Positions 26,644 to 34,453 of a stretch of DNA of 64,000 bases are shown here, piece after piece. The DNA is from JAAZNO01 sp964508025 (GTDB lineage: Bacteria > Chloroflexota > Anaerolineae > B4-G1 > SLSP01), in assembly GCA_964508025.1 (NCBI GenBank), contig CAZDSF010000012.1:1-64000 (forward strand). The letters are read 5' to 3'. The translations under genes and the position numbers were made by a program. Below the pieces are notes generated by a model. That model was given only the letters and a program-made list of their open reading frames with translations, did no database searches and was not told where the DNA came from. The number at the start of each line of letters is the position of its first letter. Within the stretch, counting starts at the first letter, position 1.

Positions 26644-27417
26644 TTAGAACGCCCGCACGAGCAGGAGGGCAACCAGCGCGAGCAGCGCCCCCAACGCCGC
26701 CCCATCGCGCCGCGTGAAGCGGGCTTCACGCAGAAAGGTGCGCCGTGGATATTTGCCGAAGCAGCGCCCCTCCATGGAAACGGCCAGCGTATCCACCTTT
26801 CCCAACGCGGAAACGAGCAGCGGCAGGAAAAACTGCCGCGCCAGCGTCAGAAAGCGCTTCAGCCCGCCGCGATCGTAGGCAATGCCGCGCGCCAGCTGCG
26901 CCTGATACACCGTCTGCCCCTCCTGCTCGAAGACCGGCACGAGCCGCAGGGCGGTGATGAGCGCAAAGCCATAGCGATAGGGCAGCCCCATCTGCATCAG
27001 GCCGTAAGCCAGTGCGTTCGGCTCGGTGGTGAAGACAAACAGATACCCCAACCAGACCACACTCAGCAGCCGCGCCGCCACATAGAGGCCGGCCTGCAGG
27101 CCGTCGGCAGTGATCTCCAGCGACCCGATCTCCAACACGGGCGCGCCCGTCCGCACGAAGAGCGCCTGCACCACGAACAACATCACCGCCGAGAACACAA
27201 AGAAGCTCCCGCCGCGCACGCCCCGCAACGAGAGACGATTCAGCGGAAATGCCAGCCTGATCGCCAGCAGCACGCCCACCACCGCAATCACGTTCCGGGT
27301 CACGAAAACCCCCACCGTGCCGACCAGCAGCCACGCCAGCTTGACCAGCGGGTGCAGGCGGTGCAGCAACGAATCGCCGGGAAGGTACATGATCCGTGGG
27401 GCGCGTTGGCGATTCAT
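26644..27417 (-). CDS. ECF transporter transmembrane component (EcfT/YkoC-like)
   Basis: This 257-residue integral membrane protein couples the ATPase to the substrate-binding S component in energy-coupling-factor importers. The N-terminus reads YLPGDSLLHRLHPLVKLAWLL, typical of EcfT (G-S-x-L-H-x-L-x-P-x-x-K). About five helices follow. The two coupling motifs are recognisable: AQLARGIAYDRGG (first A-R-G) and SMEGRCFGKYPRRTF, where the usual M-x-A-R-G-F/Y is altered to M-E-G-R-C-F. It overlaps the ATPase gene by 4 bp. Confidence 0.92.
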   Translation of the reverse strand: MNRQRAPRIMYLPGDSLLHRLHPLVKLAWLLVGTVGVFVTRNVIAVVGVLLAIRLAFPLNRLSLRGVRGGSFFVFSAVMLFVVQALFVRTGAPVLEIGSLEITADGLQAGLYVAARLLSVVWLGYLFVFTTEPNALAYGLMQMGLPYRYGFALITALRLVPVFEQEGQTVYQAQLARGIAYDRGGLKRFLTLARQFFLPLLVSALGKVDTLAVSMEGRCFGKYPRRTFLREARFTRRDGAALGALLALVALLLVRAF

Positions 27418-28910
27418 CCTTCTCCTCCGTTGCCAGGCGCCAGATAGGCTGTCTTGCCCAGCTGCGCCAGCTGCGCAAACCCCGCCTCCGTGGGCGCATC
27501 TATCAGCAGCCGCCCTTGCTCGAAGAACAACAGCCGCTGTGCATAGGGTCGCACCAGCGCCGGCGCGTGATGCACGAGCAGCGCCGAGCTGCCCCGCCGC
27601 ACCGTAGCCGCCACCCAGCGTAACAGGCGCGCCGCGTTTTCGGAATCCTGGCCGATGAGGATTTCATCCAGCAGAATGAGGCTCGGCGTATAGCTCAGCA
27701 TCGCAATCAGATTGAGGCGGCGCTTTTCACCGTAGCTCAGACGGTAGGGATGATCCGCGCGACGATCCGAAAGGCCGCTCAACCGCAGCATCTTCTCGAC
27801 CCATTGTTCCGCCTCGCGGTCCCACACGCCGAAGTTTTGCGGCGCGAGCGTCGCCTCGTGCCACACGCTATCCCCGAAGAGCTGATGGTTGGGATTCTGG
27901 AACACATAGGCCACGCGCCGGGCCAGCTGCGAAACAGGAACGCGGGCAATATCCTGCCCTAGCACTTCCACTTTCCCCGCCGAAGGGCGCAGCAAACCCA
28001 AAAGGCACTGCAAAAACGTGGACTTACCGGAGCCGTTGTCGCCCATCACCGCCACAAACTCGCCCGGCCCCACCGTGAGCGAGACCTCATGCAACACGGC
28101 TTTGCCATTGTAGCCCGCGTACAACCCTTCCACCTTTAAGAAAGGCTGAAGGCTGAAGGCTGAAGGCTGAAGTTCGGCAGGAGAAGCATGTGATGGCCTG
28201 GCAGATACCAAAGGCTCCGGATTGCTTTTTTGCCTGCTCGCCTTTTCGCAGATACGCCCCGCCTCCATCCGCACCCAGCGCGGCGCGAAGCGCTCCAGAT
28301 ACGCCGTCTTGTGCTCGATAACCACCACGGTGATGCCATCGAGCGCGCGGATGCGCGCAATCACGTTGAAGATCTGCGCGGTGGCCGTGGGATCCAGATT
28401 CGAGGTCGGCTCATCGAAGACGAGCACTTTAGGACGCGCCGCCATCACCGCCGCGACGGCCACCCGCTGTTTCTCCCCGCCGGAGAGGGTCGCCAGTGGG
28501 CGATGCTCCAGATGGCGCGCGCCCACCACCTCGAGCGCCCAGGCGAGGCGCTCCCGAATCTCGGCCCGCGGCAGGCAGCGGTTCTCCAACCCAAAGGCAA
28601 TTTCATCCTGCACCGTGAGTGTGCAAAACTGCGCTTCGGGGTTCTGCTGCACCAGCCCTACACACTCGGCCACATCATAGACCGGCGCGCGGCGCACATC
28701 CAGACCGCTCACCCTGACCTCCCCTTCCGCTTCGCCATCGTATTGATTGAACAGGAAGCCACCCAACGCCAGCGCCAACGTGGATTTGCCGCAGCCAGAA
28801 GGTCCGGTGAGCACCACAAACTCCCCGGCGGCGATCTCCAGATTGATCTTTTGGAGCGCATAGCGCGGGCTGCCGCGAAAGCGAAAGGAGAAATCCCTGA
28901 TGGAAATCAT
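27414..28910 (-). CDS. Fused ECF transporter ATPase with two ABC domains (YkoD-like)
   Basis: This 498-residue protein joins two ABC ATPase domains, as in YkoD of thiamine-related ECF systems. Domain 1 has Walker A GPSGCGKSTLA, signature LSGGEKQRVAVA, Walker B VLVFDEPTSNLD and H-loop IEHKTAYLE. Domain 2 has GDNGSGKSTFL, signature LSYGEKRRLNLIA, Walker B LILLDEILIGQD (glutamate kept but the P-T-x-x-L-D pattern altered) and LVHHAPALV. The interdomain linker (about residues 230-260) includes LQPSAFSLQPFL, encoded by a 7-bp tandem repeat. It starts 6 bp after the S-component gene and overlaps EcfT by 4 bp. Confidence 0.95.
   Translation of the reverse strand: MISIRDFSFRFRGSPRYALQKINLEIAAGEFVVLTGPSGCGKSTLALALGGFLFNQYDGEAEGEVRVSGLDVRRAPVYDVAECVGLVQQNPEAQFCTLTVQDEIAFGLENRCLPRAEIRERLAWALEVVGARHLEHRPLATLSGGEKQRVAVAAVMAARPKVLVFDEPTSNLDPTATAQIFNVIARIRALDGITVVVIEHKTAYLERFAPRWVRMEAGRICEKASRQKSNPEPLVSARPSHASPAELQPSAFSLQPFLKVEGLYAGYNGKAVLHEVSLTVGPGEFVAVMGDNGSGKSTFLQCLLGLLRPSAGKVEVLGQDIARVPVSQLARRVAYVFQNPNHQLFGDSVWHEATLAPQNFGVWDREAEQWVEKMLRLSGLSDRRADHPYRLSYGEKRRLNLIAMLSYTPSLILLDEILIGQDSENAARLLRWVAATVRRGSSALLVHHAPALVRPYAQRLLFFEQGRLLIDAPTEAGFAQLAQLGKTAYLAPGNGGEG
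28142..28169 (-). repeat. Heptad repeat inside coding sequence (four copies of AAGGCTG)
   Basis: Four identical 7-bp units are followed by a partial copy. On the coding strand they read CTTCAGC and are translated in three phases as part of the linker. The downstream coding-strand sequence TTAAAGGTGGAAGGGTTG looks like a ribosome binding site with a start codon, as after the intergenic arrays. Confidence 0.9.
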
Positions 28911-28916
28911 GGCGTT

Positions 28917-30278
28917 TCAGCGCACCTCGATTCCCGTGAGATTGGCCGCCAGCAGCGCGCCATCGGTGCGAGCGACGGCAAAACTCACCCGCTCAGGCGT
29001 GAAGACGGTAAACAGCCGAATGGCGTTATCCGCGAGCACCTCAGCCAACGGCAGCGAGACCGCGCCTTCGGCGCCCACGAGCGTCACGGTCGTCGCCTCC
29101 GGCGCCGGGCCGAGTGCTGCCAGAATCGCGCCGAGAGGCGCCCCCTGCAACTTGCGCGCCCCGTCGCCCACATTCACTGTGAAGCTGTCCATCTGAGTCT
29201 GCCAGTCCGCCGGATCAAAGGGCGCCGGTTGCGCGAGCGCGCCGGTGATGGGCAACCGCGTCTCGCCGATGACTGTGAGGCTGGCGACGCCGCGCACCCA
29301 GGCCTTGCTGCTCCCTGCGCCGGTGACGCTGTAGGTCACGGCCTCGCCGCGCCCTTGCGGCGCGAGCAGTAACCCGTCGTTGGTCCTGACCTCGTCCATG
29401 CTCACGAAAAAGGCGTAGCCATCCATCCCCTGGATAAGCACTTTGCTGGCATCCGCGCCCGGCTGCGCCGCCGCAATCAGGTCGCGTAACCGGACGCCGG
29501 TGTAGCGCGCTGTGTTATCGCGCAGCGTTCCTGCAGCCGTGACCTGGGGCAGATCGCCGTGCTCTTTGGGATAAGCGTAAGGCGCGGCGACCGCCCCGCC
29601 GATCTGCACGGTGGGCGGCCCAGCCAGCGCGTGCCGCAGATACAGCGTCAGCGCGCCCGCCAGCAGGGCCACACACGCCAGAAAGATCGGGTAGAGCCGT
29701 CGAGCCATCGGACGGGATTCCCGATCCTTGATGACGCCGGCCCGCCGCAAGGTCGCCACCAGCGTGTGGCCGAGGAATCCGGCAAAGGCGACCCCGGAAA
29801 GCGCAGCCATGGTCGCTGCCAGCAACATCGCGCCGTAGGAGAGAATATCGGCAGGCAGGGCGGCAAAGAGCTGAAAGACGAACACATTCGAGGCCGAAGC
29901 CAATCCCCCTGCAAGAAGATAGCCCGGCAGTCGGTCTTTATCGCGCCAGGGGAGAAATCCCAGGTCAACGAGCAAACCGGCGACGATATTCACCAGCACC
30001 ACCAACACACCGTGAGTGTTGCCAGTAAAGAGTTCCACTGCGCCCTTGAGCACGCCCGTCACCGCGCCCGCGCCCTGTTTGCCCGTCAGCCCCACCGCGA
30101 GCACCAGCCACAGGACATGCATCCCGGCGGCCCACTGCAGCGCGCCGGGCATCCCCACAAGGGAGGTGAGCAACCTGCCGGCGGCGGAAATATACGTGCT
30201 GGTGACGCCGCCCAATGCCGCCAGCGCGGACATCATCAACAAATCGCGCGTCGAGAAATAATAGCGGTGTGTATGCAT
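28917..30278 (-). CDS. ECF transporter S component (YkoE-like) fused to two SUOX-like molybdopterin-fold domains
   Basis: This 453-residue protein carries substrate specificity for the importer. Residues 1-185 form about six helices resembling YkoE, the S component of hydroxymethylpyrimidine/thiamine-type ECF systems (TGNTHGVLVVLVNIVAGL, AGGLASASNVFVFQLF). A further helix near 190-210 anchors an external region not present in YkoE. That region comprises two roughly 120-residue domains with VTAAGTLRDNTARYTGVRLR, GMDGYAFFVSMDEV, VRGVASLTVIG, then DSFTVNVGDGARKLQGAPL and VSLPLAEVLADNAIRLFTV. These match the small SUOX-like fold seen in the cluster's lipoproteins. Start ATG 30278 follows GGAGG and an intrinsic terminator. 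Confidence 0.85.
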   Translation of the reverse strand: MHTHRYYFSTRDLLMMSALAALGGVTSTYISAAGRLLTSLVGMPGALQWAAGMHVLWLVLAVGLTGKQGAGAVTGVLKGAVELFTGNTHGVLVVLVNIVAGLLVDLGFLPWRDKDRLPGYLLAGGLASASNVFVFQLFAALPADILSYGAMLLAATMAALSGVAFAGFLGHTLVATLRRAGVIKDRESRPMARRLYPIFLACVALLAGALTLYLRHALAGPPTVQIGGAVAAPYAYPKEHGDLPQVTAAGTLRDNTARYTGVRLRDLIAAAQPGADASKVLIQGMDGYAFFVSMDEVRTNDGLLLAPQGRGEAVTYSVTGAGSSKAWVRGVASLTVIGETRLPITGALAQPAPFDPADWQTQMDSFTVNVGDGARKLQGAPLGAILAALGPAPEATTVTLVGAEGAVSLPLAEVLADNAIRLFTVFTPERVSFAVARTDGALLAANLTGIEVR

Positions 30279-30298
30279 TCATCCTCCAACATGGCAAC

Positions 30299-30328
30299 AA
30301 AAAACGGCATCCCGGAAAGGGATGCCGT
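30299..30328 (-). terminator. Riboswitch expression-platform terminator
   Basis: A perfect 10-bp stem (ACGGCATCCC at 30328-30319 with its complement at 30313-30304), a 5-nt loop and six T residues form a textbook intrinsic terminator. It ends 20 nt before the start codon of the S-component gene, directly downstream of the aptamer, so it is placed to abort transcription of the operon. Confidence 0.93.
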
Positions 30329-30366
30329 CACAGGCAAGGCGCACGGCCTACTGCGCCCGCAACAAA

Positions 30367-30476
30367 CGAATCTCCTTTCCAAGGATGGGAGGCGCAGCCG
30401 TTTCCCGCTGCACCCTATCGGTTGCACGCCATCAACGCCGGCGTTCTTAGGCCATGCAACTCGGAGATCTATCTCG
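30367..30476 (-). ncRNA. Candidate molybdenum-cofactor (Moco) riboswitch aptamer
   Basis: On the minus strand a closing helix pairs CGA plus ATCTCC (30476-30463, 5-nt bulge) with GGAGATTCG (30375-30367). Inside, GTTGCA pairs with TGCAAC around GGCCTAAG...GATGGCG. This is an 11-nt GNRA-tetraloop receptor (CCTAAG/GATGG) capped by the AACGCCGGCGTT hairpin. A GCAGC/GCTGC hairpin carries GGGAAACG, providing the docking GAAA, followed by GCGCCTCCC and CCTTGGAAAGG. Tetraloop, receptor, CTCCGAG and GGAAAGGAG together match my memory of the Moco RNA motif (Rfam RF01055). I could not run a covariance search. Confidence 0.7.
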
Positions 30477-30503
30477 AACGGGTATAAAAGAGCAACACTG
30501 CAT

Positions 30504-30531
30504 AGTCTAACACAATTCGTAAGCCTGGCAA
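30504..30531 (-). promoter_or_regulatory. Promoter of the riboswitch-controlled operon
   Basis: On the minus strand TTGCCA (30526-30531) and TAGACT (30504-30509) are separated by 16 bp. Transcription would start near 30497, about 20 nt before the aptamer's first pairing base. Confidence 0.55.
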
Positions 30532-30704
30532 ACTGACAAGCGCCAGGAGAAGAGGGTGATCTTCCGCACTACCCCAAAGGTAATGCCGAACGCAGATGAC
30601 GCAGATTCTACAGAAAACACAACAGCAACCCGAATTTGTCCCAAACGCGGGTCTATGCTAAACTCAGCCCCAGGAGCTTTCGGATTTTGCGGATTCAGCG
30701 TCTT

Positions 30705-30737
30705 TTCATCCCTCATCCTTCCGCCTTCACCCTTTGC
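30705..30737 (+). repeat. Heptad repeat leader of the SagB-like gene
   Basis: CCCTCAT-CCTTCCG-CCTTCAC-CCTTTGC runs in 7-nt steps directly into the AAGGAGG ribosome binding site. Nearly identical to the leaders at 34401 and 51581. Confidence 0.75.
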
Positions 30738-30752
30738 AAGGAGGTCAATGAC

Positions 30753-31436
30753 ATGAACGTTCCGAAACTACTATGCCATCTTGCACTGCTGGGCTTGCTG
30801 GTTGTGACCAGCGGCGCGTGTCGCGCCGCGCCGAGCACGCAGGCGCCCGCCCTGGCGACGCTAGATCTGCCGCCGCCGCGCCTCGACGGCGACATGTCGC
30901 TGGAAGCCGCCATCGCCGGGCGGCGCTCGGTGCGCGCCTTCACCGACACCCCGCTCACGCTGGAACAGGTGGGCCAGCTGCTCTGGGCCGCGCAGGGCAT
31001 CACCGATCCACGCGGGCTGCGGGCGGCCCCTTCCGCCGGCGCGCTCTATCCACTAGAGCTCTATGTCATCCTCCCCGATGGACTGTATCACTACCAACCG
31101 GATGGGCATCGCCTGAGGCAATTGGGCACGGAAGACCTGCGCCCGGCAGTGTGGGAAGCCGGACTGCGGCAGGACTCCCTGCGCGCAGCGCCGGCGGTGT
31201 TCCTGTTCACGGCAGTCTACACCCGCACGGCGGCGCGTTACGGCGACCGCGCGCCGCGCTACGTCCATATAGAGGTGGGCCACGCCGCGCAGAATCTCGC
31301 GTTGCAGGCGGCGGTGCTGGGATTGGGCAGCGTGCCCATCGGCGCGATAGAAGACGCGCGCCTCAAAGCGGCGCTGGGCTTGCCGGCGGATCACGAACCG
31401 CTGTACCTGCTGCCCGTGGGGGTTCCCGCGCCATGA
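30753..31436 (+). CDS. SagB-type nitroreductase-like flavoprotein with lipoprotein signal
   Basis: This 227-residue protein belongs to the FMN-dependent nitroreductase superfamily, SagB/ThcOx branch. Evidence is RRSVRAFTDTPLTLEQVGQLLWAAQG, the family phrase RAAPSAGALYPLELYV and the C-terminal HAAQNLALQAAVLGLGSVPIGA. The start at 30753 (MNVPKLLCHLALLGLL) follows AAGGAGG and opens a signal peptide with lipobox TSGAC. This would place the flavoenzyme outside the membrane, which is unusual. It overlaps the SDR gene by 4 bp and is divergent from the Moco-riboswitch operon. Substrate unknown; no peptide-modification genes are nearby. Confidence 0.87.
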   Translation: MNVPKLLCHLALLGLLVVTSGACRAAPSTQAPALATLDLPPPRLDGDMSLEAAIAGRRSVRAFTDTPLTLEQVGQLLWAAQGITDPRGLRAAPSAGALYPLELYVILPDGLYHYQPDGHRLRQLGTEDLRPAVWEAGLRQDSLRAAPAVFLFTAVYTRTAARYGDRAPRYVHIEVGHAAQNLALQAAVLGLGSVPIGAIEDARLKAALGLPADHEPLYLLPVGVPAP

Positions 31437-32290
31437 CCACACCACAGTCGCAATCCAAAGTCATCCTGATCACGGGCGCGTCCTCTGGAATCGGGCGGGC
31501 CTGCGCCGAGGCGCTCGCAGCGCAGGGACATCGCGTCTACGGCGCGAACCGCAGCACAGTCGCCCACAACGCCGCGATCATCCCGCTGCCCATGGATGTG
31601 ACAGACGCAGCGACCGTGACGGCGGGCATTCAAACGATCCTCGACCGTGAGGGGCAGCTGGATGTGGCCGTGAACAACAGCGGCGCGGGCATCGGCGGAG
31701 CAGTGGAAGAAACCTCAATGGCCGAAGCCCAAGCGTTGTTGGATTTGAACTTCTTCGGCGTGATGCGGGTCTGCCAGGCCGTTCTGCCCATCATGCGGGC
31801 ACAGGGCGCGGGACTCATCATCAACATGAGCTCAGTGGGCGGGCTGATGGGGCTGCCCTATCAAGCGCTGTACAGCGCGAGCAAGTACGCGCTCGAGGGC
31901 TTCAGCGAGTCGCTGCGCATGGAGGTTGCGGAATTCGGCATCCGCGTGGTGCTGGTGGAGCCGGGAGATGTGAACACAGCCTTCACCGCCAACCGGCGTC
32001 ACGCCGCCGCAGCGAGCGATCTTCGCTCGCCTTACGCGCAGCAATACGGGCAAGTCATGGCGCAGGCCGAGGCCGATGAACGTGTGGGCGTCGCGCCGGA
32101 GCGCGTGGCGCGGACGGTGCTGCGCGTGGTGAACAGCCGCCATCCCAGAACGCGCTACGTCGTGGGGCCGCTGAGCCAGTGCCTCGCCGCGTGGATCAAG
32201 CCCTTCCTGCCGGCAGCGTTAGCCGAACGGCTGCTGATGGCGCACTATGGCTTGGAGTCGCCACGTGATGTTGTTCCACACCAGCGATAA
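31433..32290 (+). CDS. Short-chain dehydrogenase/reductase
   Basis: This 285-residue classical SDR has an NAD(P)-binding TGASSGIGRA near residue 15 and an NNSGAGIGG motif near 80. The catalytic serine lies in INMSSVGGL, with YSASKYA providing the active-site tyrosine and lysine, and LVEPGDVNT follows. The start overlaps the SagB-like stop by 4 bp (ATGA), so the two are translationally coupled. The substrate cannot be predicted. Confidence 0.93.
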   Translation: MTTPQSQSKVILITGASSGIGRACAEALAAQGHRVYGANRSTVAHNAAIIPLPMDVTDAATVTAGIQTILDREGQLDVAVNNSGAGIGGAVEETSMAEAQALLDLNFFGVMRVCQAVLPIMRAQGAGLIINMSSVGGLMGLPYQALYSASKYALEGFSESLRMEVAEFGIRVVLVEPGDVNTAFTANRRHAAAASDLRSPYAQQYGQVMAQAEADERVGVAPERVARTVLRVVNSRHPRTRYVVGPLSQCLAAWIKPFLPAALAERLLMAHYGLESPRDVVPHQR

Positions 32291-32395
32291 ACGAAAATCG
32301 CAGCGGCGGCACGCCCTGAAGGTCGCGCCACGCTTACCACTTACGGATTTCAAGATTTGCCATTCACTATTTTTGGAAGCAACAGAGGAACAGAA

Positions 32396-32926
32396 ATGCA
32401 CCTGCGCGAGGCTGGTCGAGGCGCGATACTGGCAGTACTGATCCTTGTGGCGTTGGGGAGTATGGTAATTCTGGGGAAACGACTCCACAGAAAACGAACC
32501 GAGCCAACCTGGCAAGCGCAGCTGGACTGGTATGTGACCCTGTTGAATCAGGATGATGGACGCATCGTCTCGGTTGAATGGGTCAGCGCTGCGCGCTTTC
32601 CGGAGCAATTCACAGCCGAGATGAGCGCCTATACCTGGAGCACCAGCGACACTTTCCACACCGCGTACACCGCAGCCCAGCACCCCGAAGCGTCGCTGCG
32701 CCCCCTGCCCTTTCCGCCAACCGCGCTATGGTGCATCGGATTGACACACCATTACACCACCGATCCCGCGCTCAATACGCCGAACGAGTATGAGATTATG
32801 GTGTTGGCGCGCCACGAAGAGGGTCGGCAAGCGGCGTGGGTCATGCACCAGCTCACAGCCTCCAAACGCACATCGGCGCGGCGCGCCTTGCTCGAGCAGC
32901 TCGGCTGCGCGCTACAGACGGACTAG
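32396..32926 (+). CDS. Membrane-anchored hypothetical protein, 176 residues
   Basis: It starts at the ATG at 32396 (MHLREAGRGAILAVLILVALG) after GAGGAA, with one N-terminal membrane helix and then a mostly soluble domain. Features include a tryptophan-rich WQAQLDWYVTLLNQDD segment, WSTSDTFHTAYTAAQHPE, and a C-terminal helical part with two cysteines. I do not recognise the family. It follows the SDR gene by about 105 bp and converges on the old yellow enzyme gene with a 4-bp overlap. Confidence 0.6.
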   Translation: MHLREAGRGAILAVLILVALGSMVILGKRLHRKRTEPTWQAQLDWYVTLLNQDDGRIVSVEWVSAARFPEQFTAEMSAYTWSTSDTFHTAYTAAQHPEASLRPLPFPPTALWCIGLTHHYTTDPALNTPNEYEIMVLARHEEGRQAAWVMHQLTASKRTSARRALLEQLGCALQTD

Positions 32927-33969
32927 CCGAGACGCGCGCGGCGATATTGTACGGGCCAATCGAGCTCCTGGCGCAACGCGCGCGCCGCATCGAGCGGCCA
33001 ATGCGGATGCCGCAGCAGCTCCCGTCCCAACGCTACCAGATCGGCGCGCCCGTTGCGGAGGATCTCCTCCGCCATTTCTGGCGCGGTGATGAGGCCCACC
33101 GCAGCGGTAGAAATCTCCGCCTCATGCCGCAGCCGCTCGGCGAGTGGGATCTGATAGCCGGGCCACACCGCACGCGGCGGCGCCGGGCTGATTCCCCCGG
33201 AAGAGCAGTCCACCAGATCCACCCCCTGCGCGCGCAACGCGCGGGCCAGGGTCACGCTATCCTCCACCGTCACGCCGCCAGGAACGCCCCAATCCGTCAC
33301 CGAAAGGCGCACGAAGAGCGGCCTGGCGGGGGGCCACACCGCGCGCACCGCCTCCACCACACGCAGCAGAAAGGTCATCCGCTGCAGCAGGTCGCCGCCG
33401 TAGGCATCCGTCCGCTGATTGGTGAGCGGCGCGAGGAACTGATGGTTGAGATAGCCGTGCGCCGCGTGAATCTCCACCACATCGCAGCCCGCCTGGGCGG
33501 CGCGGGCCGCCGCCGCCTGCCACGCGGCAATCACCGCTTCGATCTCCGCCTCGGAGAGCGCGTTTGGAGCGGCCCAGTCCGCATCGAAGGGCAGCGCGCC
33601 CGGCGCGACGGCGGGTTCTGGCCCGCGGCCCCTTTCCGGGCCAAAGGCTTTGCGCCCGGCATGACCGAGCTGCACACCCACCCTCACCCCTTCGCCGTGG
33701 AGCAGCGCGACCAGGCGCGCCAGGGGTGCAATTTGCGCGTCATCCCACAACCCCAAATCGTTCTGGCTGATGCGGCCCCGCGCCTCGACGGCGGTTGCTT
33801 CCAGCATGATGAGGCCCGCCCGGCCCAACGCCCGCGCCAGATAGTGGCCCAGATGCCAATCCGTGACCTGCCCATCCTCGCGGGCGGAATACATGCACAT
33901 CGGCGAAAGCATAATCCGATTGGGGAACGTCGTCTCACGGAGCGTCAAAGGAGAAAACAAAGTATCCAT
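32923..33969 (-). CDS. NADH:flavin oxidoreductase, old yellow enzyme family (YqjM/NamA-like)
   Basis: This 348-residue FMN-binding TIM barrel reduces activated C=C bonds in the known family. The YqjM-class active site is visible as SPMCMYSA near residue 23, with the modulating cysteine and the tyrosine. QLGHAGRKA, EIHAAHGYLNHQFLAPLTNQRTD (substrate-binding His pair region), FVRLSVTD and the FMN phosphate segment LVALGRELLRHP are also present. The length is typical. It stands alone on the minus strand between plus-strand genes. Confidence 0.95.
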   Translation of the reverse strand: MDTLFSPLTLRETTFPNRIMLSPMCMYSAREDGQVTDWHLGHYLARALGRAGLIMLEATAVEARGRISQNDLGLWDDAQIAPLARLVALLHGEGVRVGVQLGHAGRKAFGPERGRGPEPAVAPGALPFDADWAAPNALSEAEIEAVIAAWQAAAARAAQAGCDVVEIHAAHGYLNHQFLAPLTNQRTDAYGGDLLQRMTFLLRVVEAVRAVWPPARPLFVRLSVTDWGVPGGVTVEDSVTLARALRAQGVDLVDCSSGGISPAPPRAVWPGYQIPLAERLRHEAEISTAAVGLITAPEMAEEILRNGRADLVALGRELLRHPHWPLDAARALRQELDWPVQYRRARLG

Positions 33970-34400
33970 TGGCTAACCTCACTATCATGGGTGAAATGTC
34001 TTGCACGCCCATTATGGGCTTTCGTAACAGGTCGCTGACCGAAACCGCGCTACACCTCACACAGCACTCTGAAGCGCGAGCAAGGCATTTGTCCGAGACG
34101 GACGAAGCAGCCACTTTGCATCACGAGCCTGATAGAGAGTGCAAAAGCCCACCGAACCGCTACGAATGCCCATTATAGACGCGCTTGCCCAGACGTAAAC
34201 TGCCCCAGCCGCGATTGACAAAGCGCCACTCCCGTCTACCATTGCACCATAAATCGCGCCGATAGCAGGCATCACAGACGCAAAGATAAAGTACAGGCTC
34301 GTTTTTCTGATCCGTGGAATCCGCGTCAATCCGTGAGCCGGGTTACGGCGCATCCCTGATCCTGAAAATCTTGTTAGCGCGGAGGCGCAGGGGCAGAGGC
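33970..34400. other. Intergenic region with repeat fragments
   Basis: About 430 bp without a convincing gene. A minus-strand frame at 34068-34330 has a hydrophobic stretch (YFIFASVMPAIGAIYGAMV) that could be a decayed membrane-protein fragment, but it has no start site or flanking support. Near 34310 the text GATCCGTGGAATCCGCGTCAATCCGTGAG resembles the dispersed CGCAGAT-type repeats elsewhere in the window. Confidence 0.4.
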
Positions 34401-34441
34401 CCTTCATCCTTCCGCCTTCATCCTTCAGCCTTACACTTTCA
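34401..34441 (+). repeat. Heptad repeat leader of the GalU-like gene
   Basis: CCTTCAT-CCTTCCG-CCTTCAT-CCTTCAG-CCTTACA runs in 7-nt steps and ends just before ACAAGGAGG. Five units all begin with CCTT. Confidence 0.8.
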
Positions 34442-34453
34442 CAAGGAGGAACC

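Noticed and set aside
30773..31432. In-frame upstream extension of the SDR gene
   Set aside because: It overlaps the SagB-like gene in another frame and translates to low-complexity sequence; the ATG at 31433 overlapping the previous stop is the natural start.
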